A stretch of DNA of 64,000 nucleotides from Paragordius varius. Lineage: Eukaryota; Nematomorpha. Numbering within the stretch: the stretch's first letter is position 1; each line of letters begins with the position of its first letter. The stretch is taken from assembly GCA_964247055.1 (NCBI GenBank), contig OZ176058.1, positions 4,774,001 through 4,838,000 of the forward strand, written 5' to 3'. The notes under the pieces are model-generated. The model had not been told where the DNA came from, did not search any database, and was given only the letters and a program-made list of their open reading frames with translations. This document shows, piece after piece, positions 12,087 through 24,745 of the stretch. Position numbers and translations under genes: made by a program.

Positions 12087-15000
12087 CAAATAAATAAATG
12101 AAATATATTAAGTTTTAAAGAGATTAATTTTATATAATCCAGTAAAAAATTATAGAAAGACAAAACAGAAAAAGTAAGTATAAAACACACATTTTCAATT
12201 GAGGGTATTAACAAACAAAAGTTATCATATGATTATAAGTAGCAAAGAGTTATCGAATGATCTGGAATGATTTACTAAAAGTAAGGGGAGTGCCGTCGGT
12301 CAACTTCAATTTTTAGCCAAGATTGATAGACTTAGCCCTCAAGCTGATCTTAGAACAAAACGAAAATTGTGATTGATAAATAAATGAATTATAATAAGTC
12401 TTAAAAGTAAAAATTTATATAAAGACAAAACAGAAAAAGTAATTGTATACAACACAATTTTCAATTGAGGCTATTAAACAAAAGTTATTATATGATTAAA
12501 AGCAAAGAATTATCGAATGATCTTGAAAGATTCACTAAAAGTAAGGGCAATGCGGTTGGTCAACTTCAATTTTTAGCCAAGGTTGATAAACTTAGCCATC
12601 AAGCCGACCTTAGAACAAAACGAAAATTGTGATTGATAAATAAATGAATTATATTGAGTCTTAAAAGTATAAATTTTATTTAAAGACAAAACAGAAAAAG
12701 TAAAAAACAATATTGAGTCAATCGTGAAAGGGTTATCACACAAAAGTTATCATATGATTATAAGTTGAAAAAAGTTATCGAATGATCTCGAAAGATTTAC
12801 AAAAAGTAAGGGCAGTGCCGTCGGTCAACTTCAATTTTTAGCCAAGGTTGATAGACTTAGTCATCAAGCAGATCTTAGGACAAAACGAAAATTGTGACAA
12901 ATAAATAAATAATATTGAGTCTTAAAAGTAAAAATTTATATAAAGAGAAAACAGTAAAAGTAAAAAACAATATTGAGTCAATCGTGAAAGGGTTATCACA
13001 CAAAAGTTATCATATGATTATAAGTTGAAAAAGTTAACGAATCATCTGGAAAGATTTATGAAAAGTAAGGGAAGTGCAGTTGGTCAACTTCAATTTTTAG
13101 CCAAGGTTGATGGACTTAGTCATCAAGCTGACCTTAGAGCAAAACGAAAATTGTGACAAATAAATTATGAGTCTTAAAAGAGAAAAGTTTAGGTGTTTAA
13201 AATGCAGTAAAAATTTTATATAAAGACAAAATAGAAAAAGTAAATATTTGTTAACAGTTATCGATTGAAGGGTTAACCTACAAAAGTTATCTATCATATG
13301 ATTAAAAGCAAAAGAATTATCGAATGATCTGGAAAAATTTCCAAATTTAATTTTTAGCCAGGGTTGATACACTCAGTCATCAAGCAGATCTTAGAACAAA
13401 ACGAAAATTGTGATTGATAAATAAATTAAAATGAGTCTTAAAAGTAAAAAAATTGTTATATAACCTAGTAAATAATTAAGACAAAACAGAAGTAAGTTTG
13501 CGATATTGAGTATGAATGGGTTAACAAACAAAAGTTATCATATGGTTAAAATTAGCAAAAAGTTATCGAATGATCTCGAAAGATTTACTAAAAGTAAAGG
13601 CAGTGCGGTTGGTCAACTCCAATTTTTAGCCAGGGTTGATACACTTAGTCATCAAGCAGATCTTAGAACAAAACGAAAATTGTGATTGATAAATAAATAA
13701 ATCATATTAAGTCTTAAAAGTAAAAATTTATATTAAGACAAAACAGAAAAAGTAAAAAACAATTTAGAGTCAATCGTGAAGGGGTTAACACATAAAAGTT
13801 ATCATATGATTAAAAGCAAAGATTTATCGAATGATCTCGAAAGATTTACGAAAAGTAAGGGGAGTGCCGTTGGTCAACTTCAATTTTTAGCCAAGGTTGA
13901 TAGACTTAGCCATCAAGCTGACCTTAGAACAAAACGAAAATTGTGACAAATAAATAAATTAATTATATTTAGTTTTAAAAGAGAAAAGTTTAGACGTTTG
14001 AAATGCAGTAAAAACTTTATTTAAAGACAAAACAGAAAAAGTAATTTTCATTGAGAGTTATCAATTAAAGGGAGTAAAAAGTGGTTATCGAATGATTCAG
14101 AAAGATTTATCAAAAATATGGCTAACAAATAGCTAATGTTTATACATTTAGTCATCAAGCCGACCTTAAAACAAAACGAAAATTGTGACAAATAAATGAA
14201 TTATATTGAGTCTTAAGAGTAAAAAAATTGTTATATAATTTAGTAAAGCTTTATATGAAGACAAAACAGAAAAAGTAAGTTTGAAACGATATTGAGTCAA
14301 ATGAATGGGTTAACAAACAAAAGTTATCATATGGTTAAAATTAGCAAAAAGTTATCGAATGATCTCGAAAGATTTACTAAAATAAACGCAGTGCGGTTGG
14401 CTAACTTCAATTTTTAGCCAGAGTTGATACACTATGTCATCAAGCCGACCTTAGAGCAAAACGAAAATTGTGATAAATAATTTATTATATTAAGTTTTAA
14501 AAGAAAGTTTATGAAGCCCAGTAAAAATTATAAAAAGACAAAACAGAAAAAATAAGTATAAAACATATTGAGTCAATAGTGAAGGGGTTAACACATAAAA
14601 GTTATCATATGATTAAAGAGTTTTCGAATGATCTCGAAAGATTTACTAAAAGTAAGGGGAGTCCCGTCGGTCAACTTCAATTTTTGGCCAAGGTTGATAG
14701 ACTTAGTCATCAAGCAGATCTTAGAACAAAACGAAAATTGTGATAAATAAATTTATTATATTAAGTTTTAAAAGAAAGTTTATGAAGCCCAGTAAAAATT
14801 ATAAAAAGACAAAACAGAAAAAATGTTTTTCATTGAGAGTTAATTAAAGGGAGTAAAAATTAAGAGGTTATCGAATGATTCAGAAAGATTTATCAAAAAT
14901 ATGGCTAACAAATAGCTAGTTGATACTAGCCATCAAGCAGACCTTAGAACAAAACGAAAATTGTGACAAATAAATTAATTATATTAAGTTTTAAAAAAAG

Positions 15001-15700
15001 GTTTAGGCGTGATAAATGCAATAAAAATTTTATTTGAAGACAAAACAGAAAAAGTTTTTGAGCAACGCAATTTTGAGGGTTTTAACAAACAAAAGTTATC
15101 ATATGATTAAAAGTAGCAAATGGTTATCGAATGATCTGGAAAGATTTACTAAAATAAACGAAGTGCAATTGGCCAACTTCTTTTAGCAAATTGATCTACT
15201 TAGTCAGGAAACAGATTTTAATTAACCAAAATTGTGATTAATAAATAAATTAAAATCATAATGAGTCTTAAAAGAGAAAAGTTTAGGCGTTTAAAATGCA
15301 GTAAAAATTTTATATAAAGACAAAACAGATAAAGTAAATATTTAATAACAGTTATCGAGGGGTTAACATACGAAAATTATCATATGATTATAAGTAGCAA
15401 AAAGTTATCGAATGCTCTGGAAAATTTATTTATTAAAATAAACGCAGTGCAGTTGGCCAAATTTTATTTTTGTCAAGAGTTGATGCACTATAAAACATGA
15501 GGCCTTTGGAACAAAATGAAAATTGTAATATTAATTAATTTTATATATTCTTAAAAAATGCCAAACACACTAAAAGATCGTATAAAGACAAGGCAGAAAA
15601 AGGAACCTTATGTTTTTTGAATAAAAGAAAAGGATTAACCAACAGAGTTATCGAATGATCGGGATACAACCATACCTTTTAAATCTTTGTTTGTTCACAA
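12087..15700 (+). repeat. Tandem array of CFDP1 exon-tail units (about 13 copies)
   Basis: Units of roughly 240-300 bases repeat head to tail. Each carries part of the BCNT-C coding end (ATCGAATGATCTCGAAAG, GGTCAACTTCAATTTTTAGC, AAACGAAAATTGTGA including the stop) plus the 3' UTR (GATAAATAAAT, AAGACAAAACAGAAAAAGTA) and a spacer with AAAGTTATCATATGATTA. Stop-codon ends lie near 12372, 12632, 12894, 13155, 13412, 13685, 13945, 14188, 14472, 14743, 14972, 15237 and 15527. Copies around 14.1, 14.9 and 15.2-15.5 kb are degenerate. The first half of the exon is absent from all of them. Confidence 0.9.
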
Positions 15701-15953
15701 AAAATCATCATTTTGGCATTATGAATTAAATTATATCAAAAGGTCTAATGATTGTAATTGTATTCAAATAGAGGTGATAAATTATATTGTTGTCTTGAAA
15801 AAAATTCTTTAATTTACACTTTGTCCGTATTAAAAATCTAGAAACACATTAATTTCAAATACCATTTATTATATTAATATAAATCATAGAAAACTATAAC
15901 TACATATAATTTTAACATTACATAAAAACTATGCATTATTCATTAAGTAAATC

Positions 15954-18900
15954 TTAATTCAATTTTGTGTTTGAATTCGGACTTTTTTTGCTCTTAAAAA
16001 CTTTTTGATTCATTCTTCTTCGCCCATTTTTGTGGGCAGGTTTGCCTTTATTTTTATTGTTTCTTCTTTTAGGTTTATTTGGTTTAAAATGTCCTTGATT
16101 TAGCATTTTATTTTTATGGCGTTGACGATTGTATGGATTAACCACTATGAAATGTCGATGTTTTTTACCTTTGCTTGATGTTTTATGCTTGGGATAAATA
16201 ATTGGTACAAAATCACTGTAATGAAAATAGTCGAAGGGATATTCCTCGTATGAAGCAAAGTTGGGGCCAGGCCTCTGAAATAACTCCTATTTTGTAATTA
16301 CAGTAAAAATTTACATTATGACAAAACGTAAAAATATAAAGGCACATGTTTTTTTTAAAGACAAATATACTTTTAAATCCTTAATTTTCTCATATAAACT
16401 ATTTAGTTACAATAATAAAATATAGAATTGATTGTATTAGTATTAATATCTCTATTTCACACTTTGCCATTTAAAACAATGAGTTATATTGAAATAAATC
16501 TAAATTTAAAAAGTATCGTTGTCTATAGAAAAAAATATATATTTTTACGTTTTGTCCATATAATTTCAATTTTTACTGAAAAACGAAAACATAAAGATAA
16601 AAGCTAAAAAGGCAAGTGAAATAACTCCTCTTTTGAACATTATATACTACTGTATATAAAGAAAAATTATTATAAGATAAAACCTGATTAAAATTATACG
16701 GACAATACGTAAAATAAAACGAAATACTATAAAGATAATAGGCAAAAAGGTAAGCTTATAATCATTTTACGAAGTAAAGTTGGGGCCAGTCCTCTGAAAT
16801 AACTCCTATTTTGTCAATAAAAATTGAAATTATACGGACGATAAGTAAAATATAAAGACACATGTTTTTTTGTAAATGACAACCCCATACTCTTTAAATC
16901 TTGATTTATTTCAATATAACTCATTATTTTAGTTCTATAGACATATATATTACTAACACAATTAATTTTTTATTTTACAATTGTAAGTAAATATATATGA
17001 GAAAAATATTTGTCAAAATTTATAAAAAGACAAAATTGGATTTAGTATAAAAATACAGTAAAAATTAAAATTATATAAAGATAAAACCTAATCCAAATTA
17101 TACCGACAATACGTCAAATAAAATGAAAATATTTTAAAGATAATAGGTAAAAAAGTAAGCTTATAATCATTTTACGAAGCAATGTTGTTGCAAGACCTCT
17201 GGAAATACCTATTTTGTCAGTAAAAACTGAAATTATACGGACAAAGACAGATGTTTTTTTGTAAAAGTCAACCCCATACTGTTTAAAACCTTAATTTATT
17301 TCAAACTAACTCATTCTTTAAAACTTTAAAGTATGATATAGAAATGTATATTGGTAACACATTCAATTATATACAACTAAATAGCTTATATGAGAAAAAT
17401 TATTTGTCAGTAAAAATTTATAGGAAGACAAAATTGAATTTAGTATAAAAATACGGTAAAAATTAAAATTATAAAAAGATAAAACCTAATCGAAATTACA
17501 CGGACAATACGTAAAAATATAAAGACAGATGTTTTTTTGTAAAAGACAACAACCATACTTTATAAATGTTGATTTATTTCAATATAACTCATTGTTTTAA
17601 ATGGCAAAGTTTAAAATAAAGATATATAACAATAACATAATTAATTCTTTATTTTACAATTGTAACTTAAAGGTAAAAAAGTAAGTTTATAATCATTTTA
17701 CGGAGCAATGTTGGGGCCAGACCTCTGAAATAACTCCTATTTTGTTAGTAAAAACTGAAATTATACGGACAAAACGTGAAAATCCAAAGACAAATTTTTT
17801 TTTCTAAACGACAACCATACTTTTTAAATCTTGATTTTTTTATAAAACTCACTATTTTAAGTCTGAAATAGAGATATATTACTAACACAATCAATTCTTT
17901 ATTTTACAATAACTAAATAGCTCATACGATTATAATTATTTGCCAGTAAAAATTATATAAAGACAAAATTTAATTTAGAATAAAAATACAGTAAACTTAA
18001 AATTATACGTAAACGATAAAACTTAATCAAAATTATACGGGCAAAACGTAAAATAAAACGAAAATATTATTAAGATTAAAGGTAAAAAAGTAAGCTTATA
18101 ATCATTTTACGAAGCAATGTTGTTGCAAGACCTCTGAAATACCTATTTTGTCAGTATTTTAAATTATACGGACAAAACGTCAAAATATAAAGGCACATGT
18201 TTTTTTGTAAATGACAACCCCATACTTTTTAAAACCTTAATTTATTTCAATAAAACTCAATGTTAATAGCAAAGTCTGAAATAGAGATATATATTTCTAA
18301 CACAATCAATTCTTTATTTTGCAATGGTAATTATATTAAGGAATTATTTGTCAGTAAAAATTATATAAAGACAAAATTTAATATAGAATAAAAATACAGT
18401 AAACTTAAAATTATACGTAAAAGATAAAACTTTAAAAATACGGACAAAACGTAAAATAAAACGAAAATATTATTAAGATTAAAGGTAAAAAAGTAAGTTT
18501 ATAATCATTTTACGGAGCAATGTTGGGGCCAGGCCTCTGAAATAACTCCTATTTTGTTAATAAAAATTGAAATTATACGGACAAAACGTGAAAATCCAAA
18601 GACAATTTTTTTTCTAAACGACAACCATACTTTTTAAATCTTAATTTTTTTTAAAACTCATTATTTTAAGTCTGAAATAGAGATATATTACTAACACAAT
18701 CAATTCTTTATTTTACAATAACTAAATAGCTTATACGATTATAATTATTTGTCAGTAAAAATTTAAATATATAAAGAAAAAATTGGATTCAGTATAAAGA
18801 TACGTGAAAATTAAAATTTAGCTTAAAGAAAAAAACTTATTAAAATTATACGGACAATATGTAAAATAAAACGAAAATATTATGAAGATTAAAGGTAAAA

Positions 18901-21019
18901 AAGTAAATTTTAAATCATTGTACGAAGCAAAGTTGTTGCCAGGCCTTTAAAATAACTCGTGTTTCGTACAATATCTAAGTAATTATCAAAATTATATAAA
19001 GAAAAAATTGAATTTAGTATAAAGAGACAGTAAAAATTATAATTAAACGTAAAAGCATTTTGAAAGTCAATCATACTTGTTTTAAACAATATTAAATCTT
19101 ACGAGTTATATAGTACAACAAAAATTAAATTTAGCATAATGATTAAACATAAAAACTAAGCCGACCATATTTTTTGAAACATATGTTTTTAATTATTGTT
19201 ACAAGTATTATCGATTTAACAATCAATTATATATTTTAAAATGGTAATTTAATATAGTTATTAGGAATCATAAGCTTTGATAATTGACTTTGTATTTTTT
19301 AGCTTTTTCTTATATCAAACTATATATTTACAATAAATACTATATTAATTTGTTTTAAGATTAAAAGGAAAAAGACAAACTTTTCCAAAAGAAGCCAAAG
19401 CCATGCCATTTAAACATTATGTTTTAATAAAATACTTTGTTTTGTTTTGGTATGTCAAATGGGTTGTAAAATAAAAGTTATTATATTCAAAATTGTAATG
19501 ATATAGTTTATGTAAGAAATATCAAGTTTTTTGTACTGTCTGAAAAAAATGTGTTTTACAGTCATGTATCTTTTATTTATTAAAAATTTATTTGCTCCGT
19601 TAAATGGGTACAAATTTTTGTTAAAGAATGGAAAAAACAAGAGCATTATAGTATTAACAATATCATAATAGTATAAAAATTACCATAGGCTCTTGTTTTT
19701 TCCATTCTTTAACAAATATTTATATCCATTAAACAAAAAAATATATTTTTCATAAAATAAAGGATACTTGACTGTAAATTAAAATTTTATCTGTATAATT
19801 TCATTGTTTACCGTAAAAAACGTAAAAACAGATTATATATATATGAATTTAGCTTCTCCTTTCATAAATTATACAATTTTCAACGCAAAACGATGAGTTA
19901 TATATAATAAAACGTGAAAATTACTAATATTTTTATTAAACAGCCATACTTGCTTGATTTATATTACCGAAAGGATTACAATTATAAAATATATAATAAC
20001 AAAAAGTGTATAATTATTATATAGAAAGGTTAGGTTCGAAAAAGTATGCTTGTCTTTTAAAAAATTGTATTTTAATAAAATGATTATTCGTCCTCTAGTT
20101 TTACGTTTTGACTATGCATTGAAAATTGAAATTATACGAATTAAGCGTTAAAGGTAGGCATCTTTACCTAAAAGACAACCATATTTTTAAAAAATTGACT
20201 TATTTTAATATAACTCAACATTTTTGGTGGAAAAATAAAATATATATAATGATATAATTTTAAAGATGCTCATTTGAATTTCGAAATTGTAATCATATAG
20301 TTTATGTAAAAAATTGGAAGGTTAAAAAATATATGGTTGTCTTTTAAATAAATATTTGTCTTTATATTTTTACCTCTGTCCGTATATTATCAATTTTTAC
20401 TGTACCTATGTTATCTCTATTCTATATCTCGAGTAATATAAATTAAGGTTTAAAATAGGTTGCAAAAAAACTTTTTTTTCGTATAATTTTAATTATTTTA
20501 TAGTATAAATATTTTACAGTCATGTATCCTTTATTTTATCAAAAATTTATTTGTTTTTTCGTTAAATGGGTGGATATTAATATTTGGTAAAGAATGGAAA
20601 AAACAAGAGCTCTATGGTAATTTTTCTACTTTTTTAATGAATATGATATTGTTGTTAATACCATAAAGCTTTTGTTTTTTCCATTCTTTACCAAAAATTT
20701 GAACCCCATTTAACGAAAAAAAATAAATTTTTGATAAAACAAAAAGGATACATGACTGTATTAATTTTACTGTATTTTCGGCGTTTATTCCCCCTTGTTC
20801 GGGGTAAAAAGAATTATCATCATAAACATCAAATTGGTCAAATGTTTGAGGATTTCGTGCTGAATTTCTCCATTTTTTCCTCAATAAATTTGAATTAATT
20901 TTTTTTCCCAAAGATGATTGGCTTTTCACAATTCCATGATTTTTAATCGAAATCATTGTTGTAAAAATAATGTGCAGGATGATAAATATAGATTTACATG
21001 TCTTTAATACAGTAGTCAT
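15954..21019 (-). CDS. Secreted, very basic Asn/Lys/Arg-rich protein (two exons), unrecognised
   Basis: Exon 1 is 21019-20771 (ATG, 83 codons); exon 2 is 16274-15954 (106 codons and stop); both borders are phase 0, giving 189 residues. Residues 1-25 look like a signal peptide or membrane anchor (MTTVLKTCKSIFIILHIIFT). The rest of exon 1 is polar with RNSARNPQTFDQFDVYDDNS. Exon 2 begins RPGPNFASYEEYPFDYFHYS, then DFVPIIYPKHK, and ends in a strongly basic tail (PKRRNNKNKGKPAHKNGRRR). Donor is AATACA|GTAAAATT; acceptor TTTCAG|AGG. I do not recognise a family. Joining the exons is inferred from phase, strand and the shared repeat biology; RNA evidence is absent. A relic of exon 1 lies at 24745-24512. 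Confidence 0.6.
16275..19000 (-). repeat. Array of terminal-exon heads with 3' splice sites plus MITE-A units
   Basis: Inside the 4.5-kb intron, the first 30 or so bases of exon 2 and its acceptor (plus-strand GTTGGGGCCAGGCCTCTGAA then ATAACTCCTATTTTGT) recur near 16770-16815, 17180-17220, 17700-17745, 18110-18150, 18510-18550 and 18920-18960; the real one is at 16250-16300. Between copies sit MITE-A halves (TGAAATTATACGGACAAAAC ... AAGACAACCATACTTTTTAA) and CATTTTACGAAGCAATGTTG blocks. Unit length is about 400-520 bases. The copies lie upstream of the exon they derive from, the mirror image of the donor arrays in other genes. Confidence 0.88.
19559..19774. mobile_element. MITE-C copy 1
   Basis: Near-palindrome flanked by TA. 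It begins CAGTCATGTATCTTTTATTT and ends with the complementary AAAGGATACTTGACTG; inner arms read TTAAAGAATGGAAAAAACAA and TTGTTTTTTCCATTCTTTAA. There is no coding capacity. The terminal CAGTCATGT equals the end of the Tc1/mariner element at 27284-29244. Confidence 0.85.
20517..20758. mobile_element. MITE-C copy 2
   Basis: TA-flanked 242-bp inverted repeat: CAGTCATGTATCCTTTATTT at one end, AAAGGATACATGACTG at the other, with inner arms CGTTAAATGGG and CCCATTTAACG and the GGTAAAGAATGGAAAAAACA block. It sits 12 bases from the donor of the secreted-protein exon 1. Confidence 0.85.
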
Positions 21020-21625
21020 GGTTGATTTTATAACATATATTTAAATAGTTATTAAATATAACCAACAATCATAGTTATATAAATGATTAACATAATATCT
21101 AAAAATTCTTTATTAAAAATTTAAGTGTAGTAAAATTATATAAATACAAAAAGTGTCAAAAGGTAAAAGATAACTTTTTTAGCCATATTTTATTGAACCT
21201 TTTTAATTTCTAGCATAAATTTTTTTAAGTTGCAAAATATACCAATTTTTCCAAAATTTTCAACATAAAAAATCAAGGAATATTGAATAAGATTTTCTCA
21301 AAAAATATATTTGCTTGTGGTTTTTACATTAAAATTTAAAATTATACGGACAAAACCTAAAAATAAAAGTTAAATATTTTTTTTTAAAAGACAACCAACT
21401 TTTTCAAACTACAGTTTTATAAACATAAATCATTGTTTTATATTGTAAGTATAAAATTGATAAGTATATTGGTGAGACAATCAATTATATATTTTATAAT
21501 TGAAATTATATAATATTTATAAGAAAAATTAAGGTTTAATAAAAGTATGGTTGTTATTTAGAAAAAGTTTGTCTTTATATTTTTACGTTTTGGCTTTTCG
21601 TAAAATTTCAATTTTTACTGTAATG

Positions 21626-21990
21626 CCACGCAAAGGATTAAAACTAAAAAAGCTAACGAGAAAATGCACAATAGCTTTCCTTAAAACGCTCTGCTGTGTA
21701 AATAACCGTTTCAATTTTTAATTTTAATTTGTTCAACCAAGTAAAATTTAACTGTTTTAATGTGTTGACTTTCTAATTTCATTTATTGTAACTTAACAGC
21801 TCATATAATTTAAGTTTATGTAGAATCGAAAACATTATAAAAAACAAAATCGTCTGCCTTTATTTAATATAAGATAAACCAAATTAGTTTCAACTTTCTA
21901 TGATCTGTCTTTATAATTTAAAATATAGTAAAAAATGAAATTCGGACAAAAAGTAAAAAATAAAGGCAAATATAGACAACCATAGTTCTA
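21626..21990 (-). pseudogene. Relic of syntaxin-16 exon 9 and its 3' flank
   Basis: On the minus strand this resembles the end of syntaxin-16 exon 9 (plus-strand GCTAACGAGAAAATGCACAA, CGCTCTGCTGTG). It is followed by the same flank found beside the relics at 29.58-29.85 and 63.06-63.31 kb (AAACCAAATTAGTTTCAACT then TTCTATGATCTGTCTTTATA). It is about 8 kb beyond the functional exon and separated from it by the transposon, so a block was copied out of the syntaxin locus. Confidence 0.8.
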
Positions 21991-22254
21991 GATTTATATC
22001 GATATAACTCATTGTTTTAAAGGGCAATGTGTGAGAGATATATTACAAACACAATTAATTTATTTTACAATAGTAACTAAATAGCATATATGAGAATTTT
22101 TTTTAAAAAGTATGGTTGTCTTTTAAATAAAAATATTTGTCTTTATATTTTTACGTTTTATCCGTATAATTTTCATTTTTACTGTAACAGAAAAAATTTA
22201 AACATACAATACGTAAATTAAAACGAAAATATTATAAAGATAATAGGTGAAAAA

Positions 22255-22330
22255 GAAAACTTAAAATCATCACACGAAACAATGTTGTTGCCAGGCCTCT
22301 GAAATAACTCTTGTTTTGTATATAATTATA
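22255..22330 (-). pseudogene. Displaced copy of the secreted-protein exon 2 head and acceptor
   Basis: Reads CAATGTTGTTGCCAGGCCTC then TGAAATAACTCTTGTTTTGTA, the same exon head plus 3' splice-site unit as the 16-19 kb array, but upstream of exon 1, where it cannot serve the gene. Confidence 0.75.
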
Positions 22331-24248
22331 TATTGCAGTAAAAATTGAAATTATATAAAGACAAAATTGGATTTAGTATAAATACAGTAAAAATTAAATT
22401 TAAACGAAAAAATATTTTTGAAATTACACTATAGTTTTTGTAAACCATATTAATTTTACGAGTTGTAAAATGAGATATAGTACAGGAAAAATTAAATTGA
22501 GTATAAAGATACAGTAAAAACTGAAATTATACGGTTAAAATATACGGACAAATATTTCAAGACAACCATACTTTTAAACCTTAATTTTTCTATAATATAA
22601 TTACTATAAAATATATAATTGATGTGTCACCAATATACATCTCAATATTATACTTTAATTTAAAACGATGAGTTATATTTTTAGAACAAAGTTTAAAAAA
22701 GTAGGGTTGCGAAAAAAACATTTGTCTTTATATTTTTAGGTTTGTCCCTATAATTTCAATTTTTACTGTAAAACATAAAAATTAAGTCAATCATAGATTT
22801 GAAAACATATGTTTTAAATTCGTGTTGCAAAACAAGTAATATAGATGATAATTTTGGAACATCCTCAATATATACCAGTATTGTTTTGGACTATAAAGTA
22901 TAATATAAAAATGTAAATTGATAACACCTTTAATTATGTATTATGCGATTGTACAATGTTTTTTATAGGATCAATTAAGGTTTAAAAAAATATGGTTGTT
23001 TTTTCTTTAGAAAAAAATTTTGTCTCTATATTTTTACATTAAATCCGTATAATAATTATTGTATATTTTAAAATTGATACTAATCATAAAACTTAAATAG
23101 GTTATAGACGGGTAGGTTAGTAAAAAAGTTCATATATACTTAAAATTGTGACAATGCTTATGTAAAAATATTAAGTTTTATCAATGTCTTTTGACAAATA
23201 AAATTGTTTTTTGATTTTAAAAATTTTGTCTGTATAATTTCATTTTTCCCTGTTAAAACGTAAAAACAAATTAATTCAATACGCAACTATATAAATTTAG
23301 ATTTTTCTTCCATAAACTATATAACACGATTTTTATAGAAAATAGGAGGTAAAGAGGTGTCATCTTTCCAAAAAATTTGTCTATAAGTTTTAAAATATTT
23401 TGACTTTAAAAACGTATAAATTACATATATACTTAAATGAAACAGTTAAGCTTCCTTGATTTATATATAACCGAACGGATTAAATTGATAAAATATATAA
23501 TTGGAAGTAAATTACGCCTTGTATTATAAAAGGCTAGGTTTCAAAAAGTATGGTTGTTTAGAAAAAAATTTGTCCGTTGGTTTTTATATTTGTCTGTATA
23601 ATTTTAATTTGTACTGTACTGATATTTTTTAATAAAACCACCTATTTCTTATGTAACCTAAAATATTGCTATCATGAAATTTATAATAGCTTGATTTAAA
23701 CCTATTTTGCGACAAGGTAGCCAGGTTACATAAAGAGATTAGGATATTAGAAAGTATGATAATTGATATTATACAAACAAAACGTAAAAATAAAAAGACA
23801 AATTTTTAAAAGACAACCATACTTTTTAAATCTTGATTTTTTTAAATATGGCTCATTATTAATATGTAATGTATCAAAAACATATGGAAATAGGAAACTC
23901 CATCAATTTTATATTTTACAGTAATAGGTACATATTATTAGTATTAAAGTTTTAAAAAAATATGGTTGTCTTTTTAAAAAAAATATTTGTCCATGTTTTA
24001 CGCTTTGTCCGTAAATTTTTATGTTTACTCTATGTCTGTCCTTTTAGTAAAAAGAAATTCGTCCGTTAGTTATTTTGACTCTACTATATAAATTTGATTT
24101 TTTTTGTAAAAACAGTCATATTTTTCAGTTTTATATACCTGGGTGATCTCTATTTTATATATCAAATATAAATTAAGGTTTTTAAAAATATATGTTGCAA
24201 AAAAATTTTTGTTAGTAAAACTTTAATTTTTACTGTATAAATATTTTA

Positions 24249-24479
24249 CTGTCATGTATCCTTTATTTTATTTGAAATATATTTTTTTTCGTTAAATTTG
24301 TATAAATGGTAAAGAATGGAAAAAAAACAAGAGCCATATAGTAATTTTTCTACTTTTTTGATGAATATGATATTGTTATACCATAAAGCTATTGTTTTTG
24401 GCCATTCTTTACCAAATATTTATACCCACCCATTTAACGAAAAATAAATATTTTTGATATACATAAAAAGGATATATTG
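24249..24479. mobile_element. MITE-C copy 3
   Basis: Begins CTGTCATGTATCCTTTATTT, contains GGTAAAGAATGGAAAAAAAA and the complementary GCCATTCTTTACC, and ends AAAAAGGATATATTG. It lies in the same position relative to the exon 1 relic as copy 2 does to the real exon 1, so the block MITE-C plus exon 1 was duplicated (period about 3.7 kb). Confidence 0.8.
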
Positions 24480-24511
24480 TATTCATTTACTGTATTTTCG
24501 GCGTTTATTGG

Positions 24512-24745
24512 TTAACCTCTTTGTTCGGGGTAAAAAGAATTATCATAAACATCAAATTGGTCAAATGTTTGAGGAATTCGCGCTGAATTTCTCCATTTTT
24601 TTCGTCGCAATAAATTTGAATTAATTTTATTTCCCAAAGCTGATTGGCTTTTCACAATTCCATGATTTTTAATCGAAATCATTGTTGTAATAGTAATGTG
24701 CAAAATTATAAATATAGATTTACATGTCTTTAATACAGTAGTCAT
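24512..24745 (-). pseudogene. Duplicate first exon of the secreted-protein gene
   Basis: Encodes MTTVLKTCKSIFIILHITIT and NSARIPQTFDQFDVYDNSFY, about 90% like the copy at 21019-20771. It differs at the end: the sequence becomes AGAGGTTAACC, so the frame stops after YPEQRG. The only nearby donor (AGAG|GTTAAC) would leave phase 1, which does not fit the phase-0 exon 2. Probably a relic, although an alternative promoter and exon cannot be excluded. Confidence 0.75.

Larger units (their letters stand above)
19001..20770. repeat. Rest of the intron: MITE remnants and two MITE-C copies
   Basis: No exon seen. MITE-C copies lie at 19559-19774 and 20517-20758 (listed separately). The remainder consists of partial MITE-A ends (for example TTTGTCTTTATATTTTTACC near 20367) and AT-rich DNA. 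Confidence 0.6.
21020..24248. repeat. MITE-A field with exon relics upstream of the secreted-protein gene
   Basis: At least four MITE-A copies can be outlined: about 21329-21622, 21925-22187, 22512-22769 and 23745-24022, all with arms matching ATACGGACAAAACGTAAAAA and TTTTTACGTTTTGTCCGTAT. Two exon-derived fragments are embedded: a syntaxin-16 exon 9 relic at 21626-21720 and a secreted-protein exon 2 head at 22255-22330. No gene was recognised in the remainder. Confidence 0.75.

Noticed and set aside
12087-15700. CRISPR-like array
   Set aside because: Units carry coding sequence and 3' UTR of a eukaryotic gene, vary in length, and lack short identical repeats with unique spacers.
19455-19646. 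63-codon minus-strand frame
   Set aside because: Lies across MITE-C; no resemblance to a protein.
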